Positions 43,465 through 51,764 of a DNA stretch of 64,000 nt are shown here, in pieces. Source of the DNA: Byssovorax sp. (lineage in GTDB: Bacteria > Myxococcota_A > Polyangia > Polyangiales > Polyangiaceae). The number at the start of each line of letters is the position of its first letter. The stretch's first letter is position 1. The notes under the pieces were generated by a model. It was given only the letters and a program-made list of their open reading frames with translations. It ran no database searches and was not told the origin of the DNA. Position numbers and translations under genes: made by a program. The stretch lies in the NCBI GenBank assembly GCA_025362495.1, contig JANYGI010000011.1, positions 22,830 to 86,829 on the forward strand. Reading direction: 5' to 3'.

Positions 43465-45123
43465 ATGTTCGACACGCTCGCCAAAGGCTTTCGCCAGGCC
43501 CGCAATCGCCTCGCCGGGCTCACCGAGCTCACCGACGGCAACATCGACTCCGCCCTGCGCGAGGTCCGCTTGAGCTTGCTCGAAGCGGACGTCGAGATCG
43601 GCGTCGTCAAAGCCTTCCTTGCCCGCGTGAAGGAGAAGGCGATCGGGCAGACGCTGCAGAGCCGGGTCAAGCAAGCCGGCGACACGAGCCACGTCTCGGC
43701 GAGCGATCTCTTCATCAAGATCTGCCACGACCAGCTCGAAGAGATGATGGACTACGAGGGTGAGCCCATCACCTTCGCGGCGAGCGGCGCGACCGGGATC
43801 ATGATGGTCGGCCTTCAAGGCTCCGGCAAAACGACGACGTGCGCCAAGCTCGCGCGCTACCTCGAAAAAGACAAGAAGAAGCCGCTGCTCGTCGCCGCCG
43901 ACATGCAGCGTCCCGCCGCCGTCGAGCAGCTCAACATCCTCGGCGCGCAGCTGAAGATCCCGGTCTTCAGCATCCCCGGCGAGAGCCCGGTGAACATCTG
44001 CGCTGCGGCCCGCGCCGAGGCGAAGAGGCTCGGTCGCGACGTCATCATCTACGACACCGCCGGCCGCCTCGCGATCGACGAGCCGCTCATGCAAGAGCTC
44101 TCCGACATCAAGGAGAAGACCTCGCCGGAGAACATCTTCCTCGTCGTCGATTCAATGATTGGCCAGGACGCCGTCAAGGTCTCGCGCTCGTTCAACGATC
44201 GCCTGAAGGTCAGCGGCGTCATCATCACCAAGCTCGACGGCGACGCCCGCGGCGGCGCGGCGATCAGCATCAAAGAGGTCACCGGCGCGCCGATCGTCTT
44301 CGCCGGCATGGGCGAGACGACGGACAAGCTCGAGCCCTTCCGCGCCGACGGCATGGCGAGCCGCATCCTCGGCATGGGCGACGTCGTCGGCCTGATGCAG
44401 GACTTCGAAGACGTCATCGATCAGAAGAAGGCCGAGGCCGACGCCGAGCGCCTGATGTCCGGCGAGTTCACCCTCGAGGACTTTCTGGATCAGGTGAAGA
44501 TGATCCAGAAGATGGGCTCCTTGAAGGACCTCGTCGACAAGCTGCCTCTCGGCGGCATGTTCCCCGGCGGGCTCCCCGAGGGCGTGAACCTCGATGATCG
44601 CGAGCTGGTGCGGATCGAGGCGATCATCTCGTCGATGACGCGCTTCGAGAAGAAGGACCCGTACGCGCTCGTGCGCGAGCCCGGTCGCGTCAAGCGCATC
44701 TCGAAGGGCTCGGGCACCAAGCCGGAGGCCGTGAACGAGCTGGTGCAGAAGTTTCTCTTCATGCGCCAGATGATGGGCGGCCTCGGCCAGAACCTCGGCA
44801 TGATGGGGAAGATCCCCGGCATGAAGACGGCGGCGATGGCCCGCAACATGAAAAAGATGATGTCCGGTGGCGGCATGCCTGGAATGCCCGGTATGGGCGG
44901 CTTCCCGGGCATGGGCGGCATGGGCGGGATGCCCGGCATGGGCGGCTTCCCCGGCATGGGAATGCCTGGTATGGGCGGCTTCCCTGGAATGGGAATGCCT
45001 GGTATGGGCGGCCCTGAAGCGCCCAGCATGACGAAGATGAAGACGCTCACGCCGGCCGAGCGCAACGCGAAGAAGGGCCAGCGCAAGCGCGAGCGCGACG
45101 CCCGCAAGAAGGGTCGGAAGTAA
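43465..45123 (+). CDS. ffh: Signal recognition particle protein Ffh with extended Met/Gly/Pro tail
   Basis: 552 residues, about 100 longer than E. coli Ffh. The N domain spans 1-95. The SRP GTPase has G1 GLQGSGKTT (116-124), G3 DTAGR, G4 TKLDGDARGG. The M domain starts near 320 and includes the SRP-RNA-binding SKGSGTKPEAVNELV block. Residues ~469-522 are a low-complexity repeat of GMPGMGGFPGMG units with about one Met every three residues. The protein ends in a very basic tail (AERNAKKGQRKRERDARKKG). It targets membrane proteins co-translationally together with FtsY. Confidence 0.96.
   Translation: MFDTLAKGFRQARNRLAGLTELTDGNIDSALREVRLSLLEADVEIGVVKAFLARVKEKAIGQTLQSRVKQAGDTSHVSASDLFIKICHDQLEEMMDYEGEPITFAASGATGIMMVGLQGSGKTTTCAKLARYLEKDKKKPLLVAADMQRPAAVEQLNILGAQLKIPVFSIPGESPVNICAAARAEAKRLGRDVIIYDTAGRLAIDEPLMQELSDIKEKTSPENIFLVVDSMIGQDAVKVSRSFNDRLKVSGVIITKLDGDARGGAAISIKEVTGAPIVFAGMGETTDKLEPFRADGMASRILGMGDVVGLMQDFEDVIDQKKAEADAERLMSGEFTLEDFLDQVKMIQKMGSLKDLVDKLPLGGMFPGGLPEGVNLDDRELVRIEAIISSMTRFEKKDPYALVREPGRVKRISKGSGTKPEAVNELVQKFLFMRQMMGGLGQNLGMMGKIPGMKTAAMARNMKKMMSGGGMPGMPGMGGFPGMGGMGGMPGMGGFPGMGMPGMGGFPGMGMPGMGGPEAPSMTKMKTLTPAERNAKKGQRKRERDARKKGRK
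44868..45030 (+). repeat. In-frame Gly-Met-Pro repeat of ffh
   Basis: Degenerate 9- to 33-nt repeats coding GMPGM/GGFPGMG. A 33-nt unit (GGCTTCCC...GGTATGGGC) occurs twice in tandem with only synonymous differences, so amino-acid composition rather than DNA appears conserved. Confidence 0.85.
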
Positions 45124-45128
45124 ATCCG

Positions 45129-46403
45129 ATGCGTCGCTCGAGCGCCGTCGCGCTCGCAGCGCTCCTGATCTCCCTCGCGCCGGGCTGCAAGACGGGCGCG
45201 AGCGGCAGCGCCGATCTCTCCTCGTACGTGAGCGCCTCGGCGCCCGCGGGGATCGCTCCGCTCGACTTCGATTTCGACGGCAAGGTTCACCTCGTCGGAC
45301 TCGTTGTCTCGCCAAAACAGCCTGAATACCCGCCTGGAACGCGCGTCACCGTCGCCCTCGTGTGGCGCTGCGATCAGAAGCTCGACGACGGCTGGCTGCT
45401 CTTCACGCACCTGCTCGGGCCGCTCGGGCAGACGGTGCAGAACCTCGACGCGAGCGGGCCGCTCCGCCACAGAGACGGTGTCGCCGGACAGCCGCTGTCG
45501 CCGTCGCGCTGGGAGCCGGGCAAGTTTTATCGCGACGAGCTCACGTTCACCGTGCCCGCGAACGCGCCGCCGTCGCTCACCGTCGAGGCCGGCATTTACC
45601 GCGCAGGCGCGCGTCTCCCGATCATCGGCGCCGGCGCTGACAAGGACGGTCGCGCCCCGGCCGCGCGGCTCGCCACCGGAGCGAAAGACGTCACCGCCGA
45701 GGTGAAGGAGCTCGCCGCCCTGCACCTGCCTGCGGGCGCGGTCATCACCATCGATGGCAAGCTCGACGAGCCCGCGTGGACCGTCGCGGCGGGCACGGGG
45801 CCATTTGTCGACGTGGGCTCTGGCCGCCCCAACGCCGGCATCCCCGTGCAGGGCGACGCTCGCTTGATGTGGGACGACACCGCGCTCTACGTGGGCTTCG
45901 AGGTCCTCGAAGCGAAGCTGCGCGGCGGCTGGCCCGCGGGCGCAAAAGACGCTCATCTGTGGGAGAAAGACACCGTCGAGATCATGGTCGATCCCGACGG
46001 CGACGGAGACAACAAGGACTACTACGAGCTCCAGGTCAGCCCGCAGAACCTGGTCTTCGACACCCAGTACGACGGCTACAACTCTCCCAACGGGGGCGGC
46101 CGTGGCCCCTTCGGTCACGAGGAGTGGAGCGCCAACCTCGAGAGCGCGATCGGCCTACACGGCACCCTCGATGACGACTCCGACACCGACCGCGGCTACA
46201 CCGTCGAAGTGAAGATCCCCTGGGCCTCCTTCACGAAGGCCCATCGCTCGCCGCCCGCCGTGGGCGATGCGTGGCGGATGAACCTCTATGCGATGAAGAA
46301 CAACGGCGGCGTCGCGTGGTCGCCGATCCTCGGTATGGGGAACTTTCATCGCGCCAGTCGCTTCGGCCGCGTGCGCTGGAGCGCGGCGCCTCCGCCTCAT
46401 TAG
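45129..46403 (+). CDS. CBM9-like lipoprotein
   Basis: 424 residues with a lipobox-type signal (LISLAPGCK, Cys about 20). Residues 45-165 form a beta-sandwich (HLVGLVVSPKQPEYPPGTRVTV...). The second half is a CBM9/DOMON-type carbohydrate-binding domain: TIDGKLDEPAWTVA, ARLMWDDTALYVGFEV, WEKDTVEIMVDPDGDGDNKD, YYELQVSPQNLVFD and YTVEVKIPWASF, with the Asp-rich loop likely binding calcium. It should sit at the cell surface and bind sugar or haem. It lies 5 bp after ffh, which may only reflect gene packing. Confidence 0.85.
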   Translation: MRRSSAVALAALLISLAPGCKTGASGSADLSSYVSASAPAGIAPLDFDFDGKVHLVGLVVSPKQPEYPPGTRVTVALVWRCDQKLDDGWLLFTHLLGPLGQTVQNLDASGPLRHRDGVAGQPLSPSRWEPGKFYRDELTFTVPANAPPSLTVEAGIYRAGARLPIIGAGADKDGRAPAARLATGAKDVTAEVKELAALHLPAGAVITIDGKLDEPAWTVAAGTGPFVDVGSGRPNAGIPVQGDARLMWDDTALYVGFEVLEAKLRGGWPAGAKDAHLWEKDTVEIMVDPDGDGDNKDYYELQVSPQNLVFDTQYDGYNSPNGGGRGPFGHEEWSANLESAIGLHGTLDDDSDTDRGYTVEVKIPWASFTKAHRSPPAVGDAWRMNLYAMKNNGGVAWSPILGMGNFHRASRFGRVRWSAAPPPH

Positions 46404-47384
46404 AAGTCGATCGACCCGGGAAAACAAGGCTCGGGCAGCATCGGTGGGCGGACTCGCGAGGTGGCGTCACCGGGAGACGGGGCCGCGCCGGGGGAGCGTG
46501 AGCCGGACGAGGCCGAGAGGCTCATCCGTGCACCGAGCCCTCCTCGCCTCGGGGCGAGGCTGCTCGATCTGGCCGTCGTGGCGGCGATGATCGCGTGGGG
46601 CGTTCATGCCCACGGACGGTTGCAGGAGAGAGCGGGTGGCGCGCAAGCCTCTGCTCGTCCGCGTCTCGGCTGGAATGTTCCACCGCGGGAGCCGGCTTCG
46701 GTCCAGCGGCGGAGAGGCCAGTGCACGACGTGCACCTCTCCTCCTCCTCATCGACCTCACGGAGGTGATCGTCGCGGCCTAGCCGATCTGCGTCGACGCC
46801 GGGCGCTTGTACGCCTTCCATCAAGTCCGGCCGCGCAACCCGCGCAGGGGAGGGCGCGACGATCACCCGATCACCTGCGTGGATGGGCCCAGGCGGAGGG
46901 CTTCTGTGCGTGGGCCAGCGAACGATGGCCGATCGAGTGGGGTTTGGGAGTACGCGGTGCGGGGCCAGGACAGTCCTCGGGTCCCGTGGGGCGATTCCCT
47001 GCGCGGGCCGCCGCTCGTCAATGCCTCCGACAGAGGGTGAGGTCTGGTTCGTCAGCGCGCTGGAGGCCCCGACGGACCGCTGCTGGCCCCGGGAGCGGTG
47101 ACCTCCCCATCGAGCGAGGGTGAGCGCGACGTCGCCTGATCGCCGCTCCGAGACTCGCGGAGTTACGCGGGCTGGCGGCGCGGGTGGCTCCGCGCCGGGT
47201 AGCCTGGAGTCGACCACCCGCGCCGGAGAAGACCTCACGGCCTCGGCCCACAACCGCGGCTTCGGCGGCGCCAGCCGGCCGTCGGCGCGCTCAGGCTACC
47301 AGGCCCGTGGAGCGGTGACCGGCAGCCGCCGGACGATCACCGCTGCTCCTGGAGAGGAGCCCTCGCGCCCGACCGGGAGAGTCG

Positions 47385-47440
47385 AAACCCCACCACATCT
47401 TGTGCTCGGCTGATGACGACCCCCGAGATCTAGTGGGTTT
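47385..47440. repeat. Imperfect inverted repeat, hairpin 1 of 4
   Basis: AAACCCCACCACATCT faces AGATCTAGTGGGTTT with a few mismatches and a spacer of about 25 nt. It is the outermost of a series of hairpins in a gene-free stretch. Confidence 0.5.
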
Positions 47441-47528
47441 GAAGGCGCGCGCGACCGCGATTCTGGCGGGCTTGGCGAGGGTGGATGGGCCGCGAACGGC
47501 GCTCGTTTGGCCGCTGGAAGACAAAACG

Positions 47529-47593
47529 GTGAAGCCCGGGAGGATGCTCCTTCGTCGCGTCAGCGACAGAAAGGACATCCTTCCGGGCTTCAC
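47529..47593. repeat. Long near-perfect hairpin, hairpin 2 of 4
   Basis: GTGAAGCCCGGGAGGATG pairs with CATCCTTCCGGGCTTCAC (17 of 18). Directly inside, TCCTT pairs with AAGGA and GTCGC with GCGAC around a GTCA loop. The stem is about 28 bp with only a bulged C and a small internal loop. It is the strongest secondary structure in the window and has no coding explanation. Confidence 0.8.
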
Positions 47594-47639
47594 CGGCAGG
47601 AAGAGAGAGCACGTCTCGGGCGCCGTCGCGGGAGACGCG

Positions 47640-47658
47640 GAGGGCAGGATTTGCCCTC
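47640..47658. repeat. Short perfect hairpin, hairpin 3 of 4
   Basis: GAGGGCA-GGATT-TGCCCTC: a 7-bp stem with a five-base loop, 15 bp from the next hairpin. Confidence 0.55.
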
Positions 47659-47673
47659 TTCAGGAGCCGACAG

Positions 47674-47703
47674 CAGCAGGGTTGCTCGTCGAGCGCCCTG
47701 CTG
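47674..47703 (-). terminator. Hairpin just after the AT-hook gene
   Basis: CAGCAGGG pairs with CCCTGCTG, with an inner GCTCGACGAGC self-complementary part. It begins 6 nt past the TGA at 47710-47712 on the minus strand. It has no U-tract but is well placed to end the AT-hook transcript. Confidence 0.5.
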
Positions 47704-47709
47704 ATCGCC

Positions 47710-48186
47710 TCACTTGGGGAAGTAGCGCGTGGCGCGCTTCTGGCCCTTGGAGGTGATCTTCTTGTCACCGAGGAGCTTGCGGATCGGGAGCGTGAGCTCC
47801 TTCGTGGTGGTGGAGAGCGCCTTGGCGATCTGCTCCACGCCCTGGCCGGGGTTCGACTTGATGTGGTTGCCGACCTGGTCCGTGACCTGCGCGAGCAGGA
47901 CGGGCGAGCGCTTCTCACCGGCGCGGCGCTTCGCAGCGGCGGCCGACGAAGCCGAAGAGGCAGCCTTGGCCGGGCGACCCACCTTGGCGGCGGGCTTGGC
48001 GGCGACGGGCGCCTCCACGACCTTGGCCGGGCGGCCGGGGCGACGCGCCACGGGGGCCGCCGGGGCGACTCCACCCTTCTTGAGCGCGTCCGAGACCGCC
48101 TCGAGGGCGGACTGGCGAATCAGGTCGCTCAGGTCGTTAACGAAGGCATCGACACGGAGTTTGATGGTGTGTTCGGCGTTGTTCAT
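47710..48186 (-). CDS. AT-hook DNA-binding protein with C-terminal helical domain
   Basis: 158 residues: an N-terminal helix (KLRVDAFVNDLSDLIRQ), two AT-hook cores (RRPGRPAK at 48-55 and VGRPAK at 69-74) in an Ala/Lys/Pro linker, then a compact C-terminal domain (QIAKALSTTTKELTLPIRKLLGDKKI) that reads like a winged helix: helix, recognition helix, then the wing KGQKRATRYF. It probably binds AT-rich DNA as a nucleoid or regulatory protein. Its upstream region is one of the few AT-rich islands in the window, so autoregulation is plausible. It is not CarD, which is larger and has a different N-terminal domain. Confidence 0.8.
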   Translation of the reverse strand: MNNAEHTIKLRVDAFVNDLSDLIRQSALEAVSDALKKGGVAPAAPVARRPGRPAKVVEAPVAAKPAAKVGRPAKAASSASSAAAAKRRAGEKRSPVLLAQVTDQVGNHIKSNPGQGVEQIAKALSTTTKELTLPIRKLLGDKKITSKGQKRATRYFPK

Positions 48187-48399
48187 AAGACATCGAGTCT
48201 CATGGATTGTGAGTCATTGTCAACTCCCGATCTTCAACAAATCGTATTTTTATCTGACCCGGGGTGGCGAGCTCCTCGGGTCGGGAGGGTAGGAGACCAT
48301 GAGCGCGTGGAGGCCCTTCGGGTCTCGGCGAGGGAGCGGTTCAGGATTCGCCCTACCCCCGCGCGAGGCCTTTGCGCCCAACCATTGCGGGGGCGCGAG

Positions 48400-48418
48400 A
48401 TCAATTCAGTGAATTGAT
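48400..48418. promoter_or_regulatory. Palindrome ATCAATTC-AGT-GAATTGAT
   Basis: A perfect 8-bp inverted repeat around a three-base centre, AT-rich against a GC-rich background. The shape is that of a dimeric repressor site. Confidence 0.5.
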
Positions 48419-48440
48419 TCGGCCGGTTAGAGATCCGGGA

Positions 48441-48456
48441 GTTTCAAGTTTGAAAC
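48441..48456. promoter_or_regulatory. Palindrome GTTTCAA-GT-TTGAAAC
   Basis: A perfect 7-bp inverted repeat with a two-base centre, 22 bp from the first palindrome, so the pair could be bound together. Confidence 0.5.
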
Positions 48457-48552
48457 TGGGTGATCGCGCGGCTTTCTTGCTGCTGACGAGCGAGATCAGG
48501 AGGGCGTCCCGAACGGCGGATCCTCGATAGGAGATCGGCCGGTCGCGCCGGA

Positions 48553-49743
48553 TCATGAGGCTGAAGGCAAACCCACCGTCACGGAGGGAGCCTCGGCGCG
48601 GCGCAGGCGCAGCACGGTGATCTCCGGAGGTGCTCCGAGGCGCACGGGCGGTCCGGTGGTGCCGAGGCCAGGGTGTACGTAGAGCGTCGACGCGCCGGAG
48701 AAGTAGAGCCCTGCGTGATACCGATACGAGAGCCGCGAGACGTTGACGCGCTCGGCGACGAACGGGAGCGCGAGCTGTCCCCAATGCGTGTGGCCGCTGA
48801 GCACGAGCGCGGCGCCTCTCCGCGCGAGCTCACGAAAGAGCTGCGGATCGTGCGCGAGCGCGACGAGAGGCAATCGCTCGTCGCGGCCGCCCAGAGCACG
48901 CTCGATGTCGGCGCGGCGCGTGTACGTATCATCGACGCCGGCGATCACCAGGCGATCGTCGCCGCGGGTGATGGTGCGATGCTCGTTGCAGAGCACCGTC
49001 ACTCCGCCTCCGCGCAAGAGCGACATCATCGGCTCGCCGTCGCCGAAGTAATCATGGTTTCCCATCACCGCGACGACTCCGTCGCGCGCGCGCAGCGCCG
49101 TCAACACTCCGGCGATGTCGTGATGGAACGCGACGCCGCTCGTCACGTAATCACCCGTGAGCGCCACGAGGTCGACGTCGAGTGCGTTGGCGCGCGCGAC
49201 CCAGCGCTCGGCGTGGCGGCGCGGCGCGAGGCCTCCGATATGGAGATCGGAGAGCTGCGCGATTCGATAGCCGTCGAACGCAGCGCCGAGTCCCGGCACG
49301 GAGATGTCGAGCGTGCGCACGCGGACCCAGCGCCGTCGCACCACCACTCCATAGAAGGAGAGGGCGAGCCCGGCGACGTGGGTCGTGAGCGCGAGGTCGC
49401 CCAGCGCCGAGAAGATGGAGCCGCTCGCGCCGAGGAGGTGACGCGCGATGATCACGAGAGCGCCGAGGGCAAAGAGCGGCGCGCTCACCACCGTCGCGCA
49501 CCAGTGCACGTAGAATGGTTCTTCGACGAGATGGAGCTTCCACCGCGCGAGCGGCACATCCATTCGCGCGTTCGCGACGCGGCCGCGCAGCAGCGCCAGC
49601 GCAGCGACGGAGATGGAGACGAGAGCTGCGAGGAGCGCGGGCAGCGGGACCGAAGCGCGGGTGAGCGCGCGGGCGACCCCGAGTGCGAACGGCGCGTGCG
49701 CTATCGCAGTGAACGTGTAGAGAGCAATCCAGAAGCGCCGCAT
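48553..49743 (-). CDS. Membrane-anchored metallophosphoesterase (YaeI-like)
   Basis: 396 residues. Three to four TM helices lie in the first ~145 residues. The calcineurin-like phosphoesterase follows: metal-binding AQLSDLHIGG, LTGDYVTSG, VMGNHDYFGDG and the closing VLSGHTHWGQ. Relatives (YaeI, UDP-diacylglucosamine pyrophosphatase-like or phosphodiesterases) act on lipid or nucleotide substrates at the membrane. The exact substrate is unknown. It is divergent from the DUF971-EngB pair. Confidence 0.9.
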   Translation of the reverse strand: MRRFWIALYTFTAIAHAPFALGVARALTRASVPLPALLAALVSISVAALALLRGRVANARMDVPLARWKLHLVEEPFYVHWCATVVSAPLFALGALVIIARHLLGASGSIFSALGDLALTTHVAGLALSFYGVVVRRRWVRVRTLDISVPGLGAAFDGYRIAQLSDLHIGGLAPRRHAERWVARANALDVDLVALTGDYVTSGVAFHHDIAGVLTALRARDGVVAVMGNHDYFGDGEPMMSLLRGGGVTVLCNEHRTITRGDDRLVIAGVDDTYTRRADIERALGGRDERLPLVALAHDPQLFRELARRGAALVLSGHTHWGQLALPFVAERVNVSRLSYRYHAGLYFSGASTLYVHPGLGTTGPPVRLGAPPEITVLRLRRAEAPSVTVGLPSAS

Positions 49744-49873
49744 CGTCTCCCGTCAGCGCGCCCACGTGACGTGCCGCTCGGGCCGAGCGTCGCGCGCATC
49801 GTCCTTCGCGGCAAGGCCGTCGGCTTTCCGGCGCCGGAGGATCGTGCTACTCGCCGCGCCCTGGAGAGCTGCC

Positions 49874-50212
49874 ATGGCCGATGATCCGAAGACAGAGCCC
49901 ACCAACGTCAAGGCGCCCCACGGCGCTCGCGTGATGGAGATCGACTGGGCAGACGGCCACAAGGCGATCCTCCCGCACGAGATCCTGCGCGGGTATTGCC
50001 CGTGCGCTCACTGCCAGGGTCACGGCGGCACCATCAAATTCGTTCCCGGAGGCGATCTCGATTTGCGCGACATCCAGCAGGTAGGCAACTACGCGCTCCA
50101 GTTCACCTGGGGCGACCGCCACGACTCCGGGCTCTACACGTACCGCTACCTTCGCTCTCTCTGTCAGTGCGACGAGTGCAAACCTTCGTTCGATCCGATG
50201 CGCGCACCATGA
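49874..50212 (+). CDS. DUF971 protein
   Basis: 112 residues, DUF971 (the N-terminal domain of gamma-butyrobetaine hydroxylase-like proteins). Four Cys in CPCAHCQGHGG and CQCDEC probably bind a metal, with the conserved EILRGYCPC and YRYLRSLCQC. Stand-alone DUF971 proteins are often linked to Fe-S cluster maintenance. GGAGAG stands about 8 nt before the ATG. The stop overlaps engB by 4 nt (ATGA). Confidence 0.85.
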   Translation: MADDPKTEPTNVKAPHGARVMEIDWADGHKAILPHEILRGYCPCAHCQGHGGTIKFVPGGDLDLRDIQQVGNYALQFTWGDRHDSGLYTYRYLRSLCQCDECKPSFDPMRAP

Positions 50213-51000
50213 GCAGCCCCGTGAAGAAGTCGCATGTGAAGACGAATCGCGCGCCCGCGAAGGCCACACTCGCGCCCGTGAAGGTCGCTCGTCCTCCGCA
50301 GGATCCGAACCGCATCATCAGCGCCGAGTTCCTCGCCGGCGCCGCGCCGGGCTCGTTTCTCCCCGCGCCCATCTGCGTAGAAATAGCGTTTGGCGGTCGC
50401 TCCAACGTGGGGAAATCGAGCCTCATCAACTCCCTCGTCGAGCGCAAGAACCTGGTGCGCGTGAGCTCGAAGCCCGGCTCGACGCGGCAGATCAATCAGT
50501 ACGAGGCGCGCGCCGCCGACGGCATGCGGCTCCACCTCATCGATCTCCCCGGCTACGGCTTCACGCGTCGATCGAAGACAGAGCAGTCGGCGTGGGCTGG
50601 ACTCATCGAGGGCTACTTGCAGTCGCGCGTCACGCTCGCTGCGGTGGTGGTGCTCGTCGACATCCGTCGTGGACTCGAGCCCGATGATCAAGAGCTGATC
50701 GATTTCGTCGAGACGGCGAAGGAGGTGACGCGCCGTCCGGTCGAGGTGCTCGTCGTCGCAACCAAGCTCGACAAGGTCGCGCGCAGCGCGCGCAAGACGG
50801 CGCTGTCTGCTCTCGTCAAGGCGACGGGTCGTCGCGTCCTCGGCTTCTCTTCCGAGACGGGCGAGGGTAGGACCGAGCTGTGGCGTGCTCTGCGCAAAGC
50901 AGCGTTCGGTGGCGAGATCGAGGTGAAGCCCGATCTCGACGCCCCTTCCATTCCCGAGGCAGAGGCCAGGACCGACCTGCCCGCCGATCAAAACGGTTGA
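50209..51000 (+). CDS. engB: Ribosome-biogenesis GTPase EngB/YihA
   Basis: 263 residues, longer than E. coli YihA because of a Lys/Ala/Pro-rich N-terminal extension of about 35 residues and an acidic C-terminal tail. G1 is GGRSNVGKSS (62-71), G2 SKPGSTRQINQY, G3 DLPGYGFTRR and G4 ATKLDK. It acts in 50S subunit assembly. It is co-translated with DUF971. The stop codon forms part of the terminator stem. Confidence 0.93.
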   Translation: MSSPVKKSHVKTNRAPAKATLAPVKVARPPQDPNRIISAEFLAGAAPGSFLPAPICVEIAFGGRSNVGKSSLINSLVERKNLVRVSSKPGSTRQINQYEARAADGMRLHLIDLPGYGFTRRSKTEQSAWAGLIEGYLQSRVTLAAVVVLVDIRRGLEPDDQELIDFVETAKEVTRRPVEVLVVATKLDKVARSARKTALSALVKATGRRVLGFSSETGEGRTELWRALRKAAFGGEIEVKPDLDAPSIPEAEARTDLPADQNG

Positions 51001-51022
51001 CGTTGACGGCTCAACCTTTTTT
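50995..51022 (+). terminator. Intrinsic terminator overlapping the engB stop
   Basis: GGTTGA pairs with TCAACC across a ten-base loop and is followed by six T. The stop codon TGA lies in the 5' stem. It ends 12 nt before the ECF sigma ATG. Confidence 0.75.
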
Positions 51023-51034
51023 GCTTGCCGGTTC

Positions 51035-51643
51035 ATGAGCGACGACGAGCCCCCGAACCGAGCGCAGCGCGACGCGGAGGACGCGAGCGTGATGGCGCGC
51101 ATCCGCGCGGGCGACGACTCGGCGCTCGCCGTGCTCTACGATCGCTACGCGTCGCTCGCCCTCGGCATGGCCCTGAAGATCGTCCGCGATCAGAACGAGG
51201 CGGAGGACGTCGTCCACGACGCGTTCATCGCCGTGGTCGAGCGCGTCGATCAGTTCCGCGCCGATCGCGGCAGCCTCGTCGCGTGGCTCGTCACCATGGT
51301 CCGCAACCTCGCGCTCGATCGCGCGCGACGCCGGACGCGACGCGCGCAGATCCTCGACGACGAGCTGCGCCACGAGCCGCCGCAGCCGGTGCTCGATCCG
51401 GAGCAGATCTCGTGGCTCGAGCGCGAGCGCGTCGCGGTGCGCGAGGCGATGGGCAAGCTCTCGGCGTCGCAGCGCGAGACGCTGGAGATCGCGTTCTTCG
51501 AGGGGCTCAGCTACCCGGAGATCGCCGCCCGCGAGAACGTGGCCCTCGGCACAGTGAAGTCGCGCGCAGCCCGGGCCCTCTGCGCCCTCCGCGCGGCCCT
51601 CGACGGGACGATCTCCCCCGATCCAGGCCCGCCGAGCGAGTAG
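51035..51643 (+). CDS. ECF-type RNA polymerase sigma factor
   Basis: 202 residues. Region 2 carries the core- and -10-binding helix (QNEAEDVVHDAFIAVVERVDQF; WLVTMVRNLALDRARR). Region 4 carries the -35-binding HTH (LEIAFFEGLSYPEIAAREN, LGTVKSRAARAL). Region 3 is absent, as in all ECF sigmas. No anti-sigma gene follows. The terminator of engB lies 12 nt upstream, so expression depends on read-through or on a promoter inside the terminator (TTGACG occurs in its loop). Confidence 0.9.
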   Translation: MSDDEPPNRAQRDAEDASVMARIRAGDDSALAVLYDRYASLALGMALKIVRDQNEAEDVVHDAFIAVVERVDQFRADRGSLVAWLVTMVRNLALDRARRRTRRAQILDDELRHEPPQPVLDPEQISWLERERVAVREAMGKLSASQRETLEIAFFEGLSYPEIAARENVALGTVKSRAARALCALRAALDGTISPDPGPPSE

Positions 51644-51724
51644 ATCGCTGAACGTTCGCTCCCGGACTTACGCTTGCGGAATCGATCAGCGCGAAAACTG
51701 CGCACGCTCGGCTTGGTCGGGGCC

Positions 51725-51754
51725 TTGACCCGCCGTCGCCCGCTCCGCTAACGT
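51725..51754 (+). promoter_or_regulatory. Sigma-70 promoter of nuoLMN
   Basis: TTGACC (51725-51730), 18-nt spacer, TAACGT (51749-51754). The hexamer ends 10 nt before a six-codon ORF and 172 nt before nuoL. Confidence 0.75.
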
Positions 51755-51764
51755 TCGCGCCGCC

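Larger units (their letters stand above)
46404..47709. other. 1.3-kb region without a convincing gene
   Basis: ORFs up to 243 codons exist on both strands but have compositions dominated by Arg, Pro, Gly and Ser, with no domain and no start signal. The best candidate is a GTG frame from 46461 whose first ~50 codons look gene-like (RLGARLLDLAVVAAMIAWGV) before degrading, which may be a gene remnant. The last 320 bp (47385-47703) hold four inverted repeats in a row. No tRNA, insertion sequence or terminal repeat is recognised. Confidence 0.6.
48187..48552. other. Regulatory region with AT-rich island and palindromes
   Basis: 366 bp without a gene. On the minus strand TTGACA (48218-48223) is followed after 17 nt by AGACTC, 8 nt before the AT-hook ATG. 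An AT-rich run lies at 48230-48260. Two palindromes, at 48400-48418 and 48441-48456, are listed separately. Confidence 0.6.

Noticed and set aside
44868..45030. Repeat in ffh as CRISPR or minisatellite
   Set aside because: It lies in frame, codes a compositionally consistent tail, has no unique spacers, and shows synonymous variation.
46461..47123. 220-residue plus-strand ORF in the gap after the CBM9-like gene
   Set aside because: Only the first ~50 codons look coding; the rest is Arg/Pro-rich with no homologous feel. Kept as a possible remnant inside the gap entry, not as a gene.
51035..51643. ECF sigma factor as dedicated regulator of nuoLMN
   Set aside because: The nuo promoter looks like a housekeeping sigma-70 type (TTGACC/TAACGT), and ECF promoters normally have AAC-type -35 elements.
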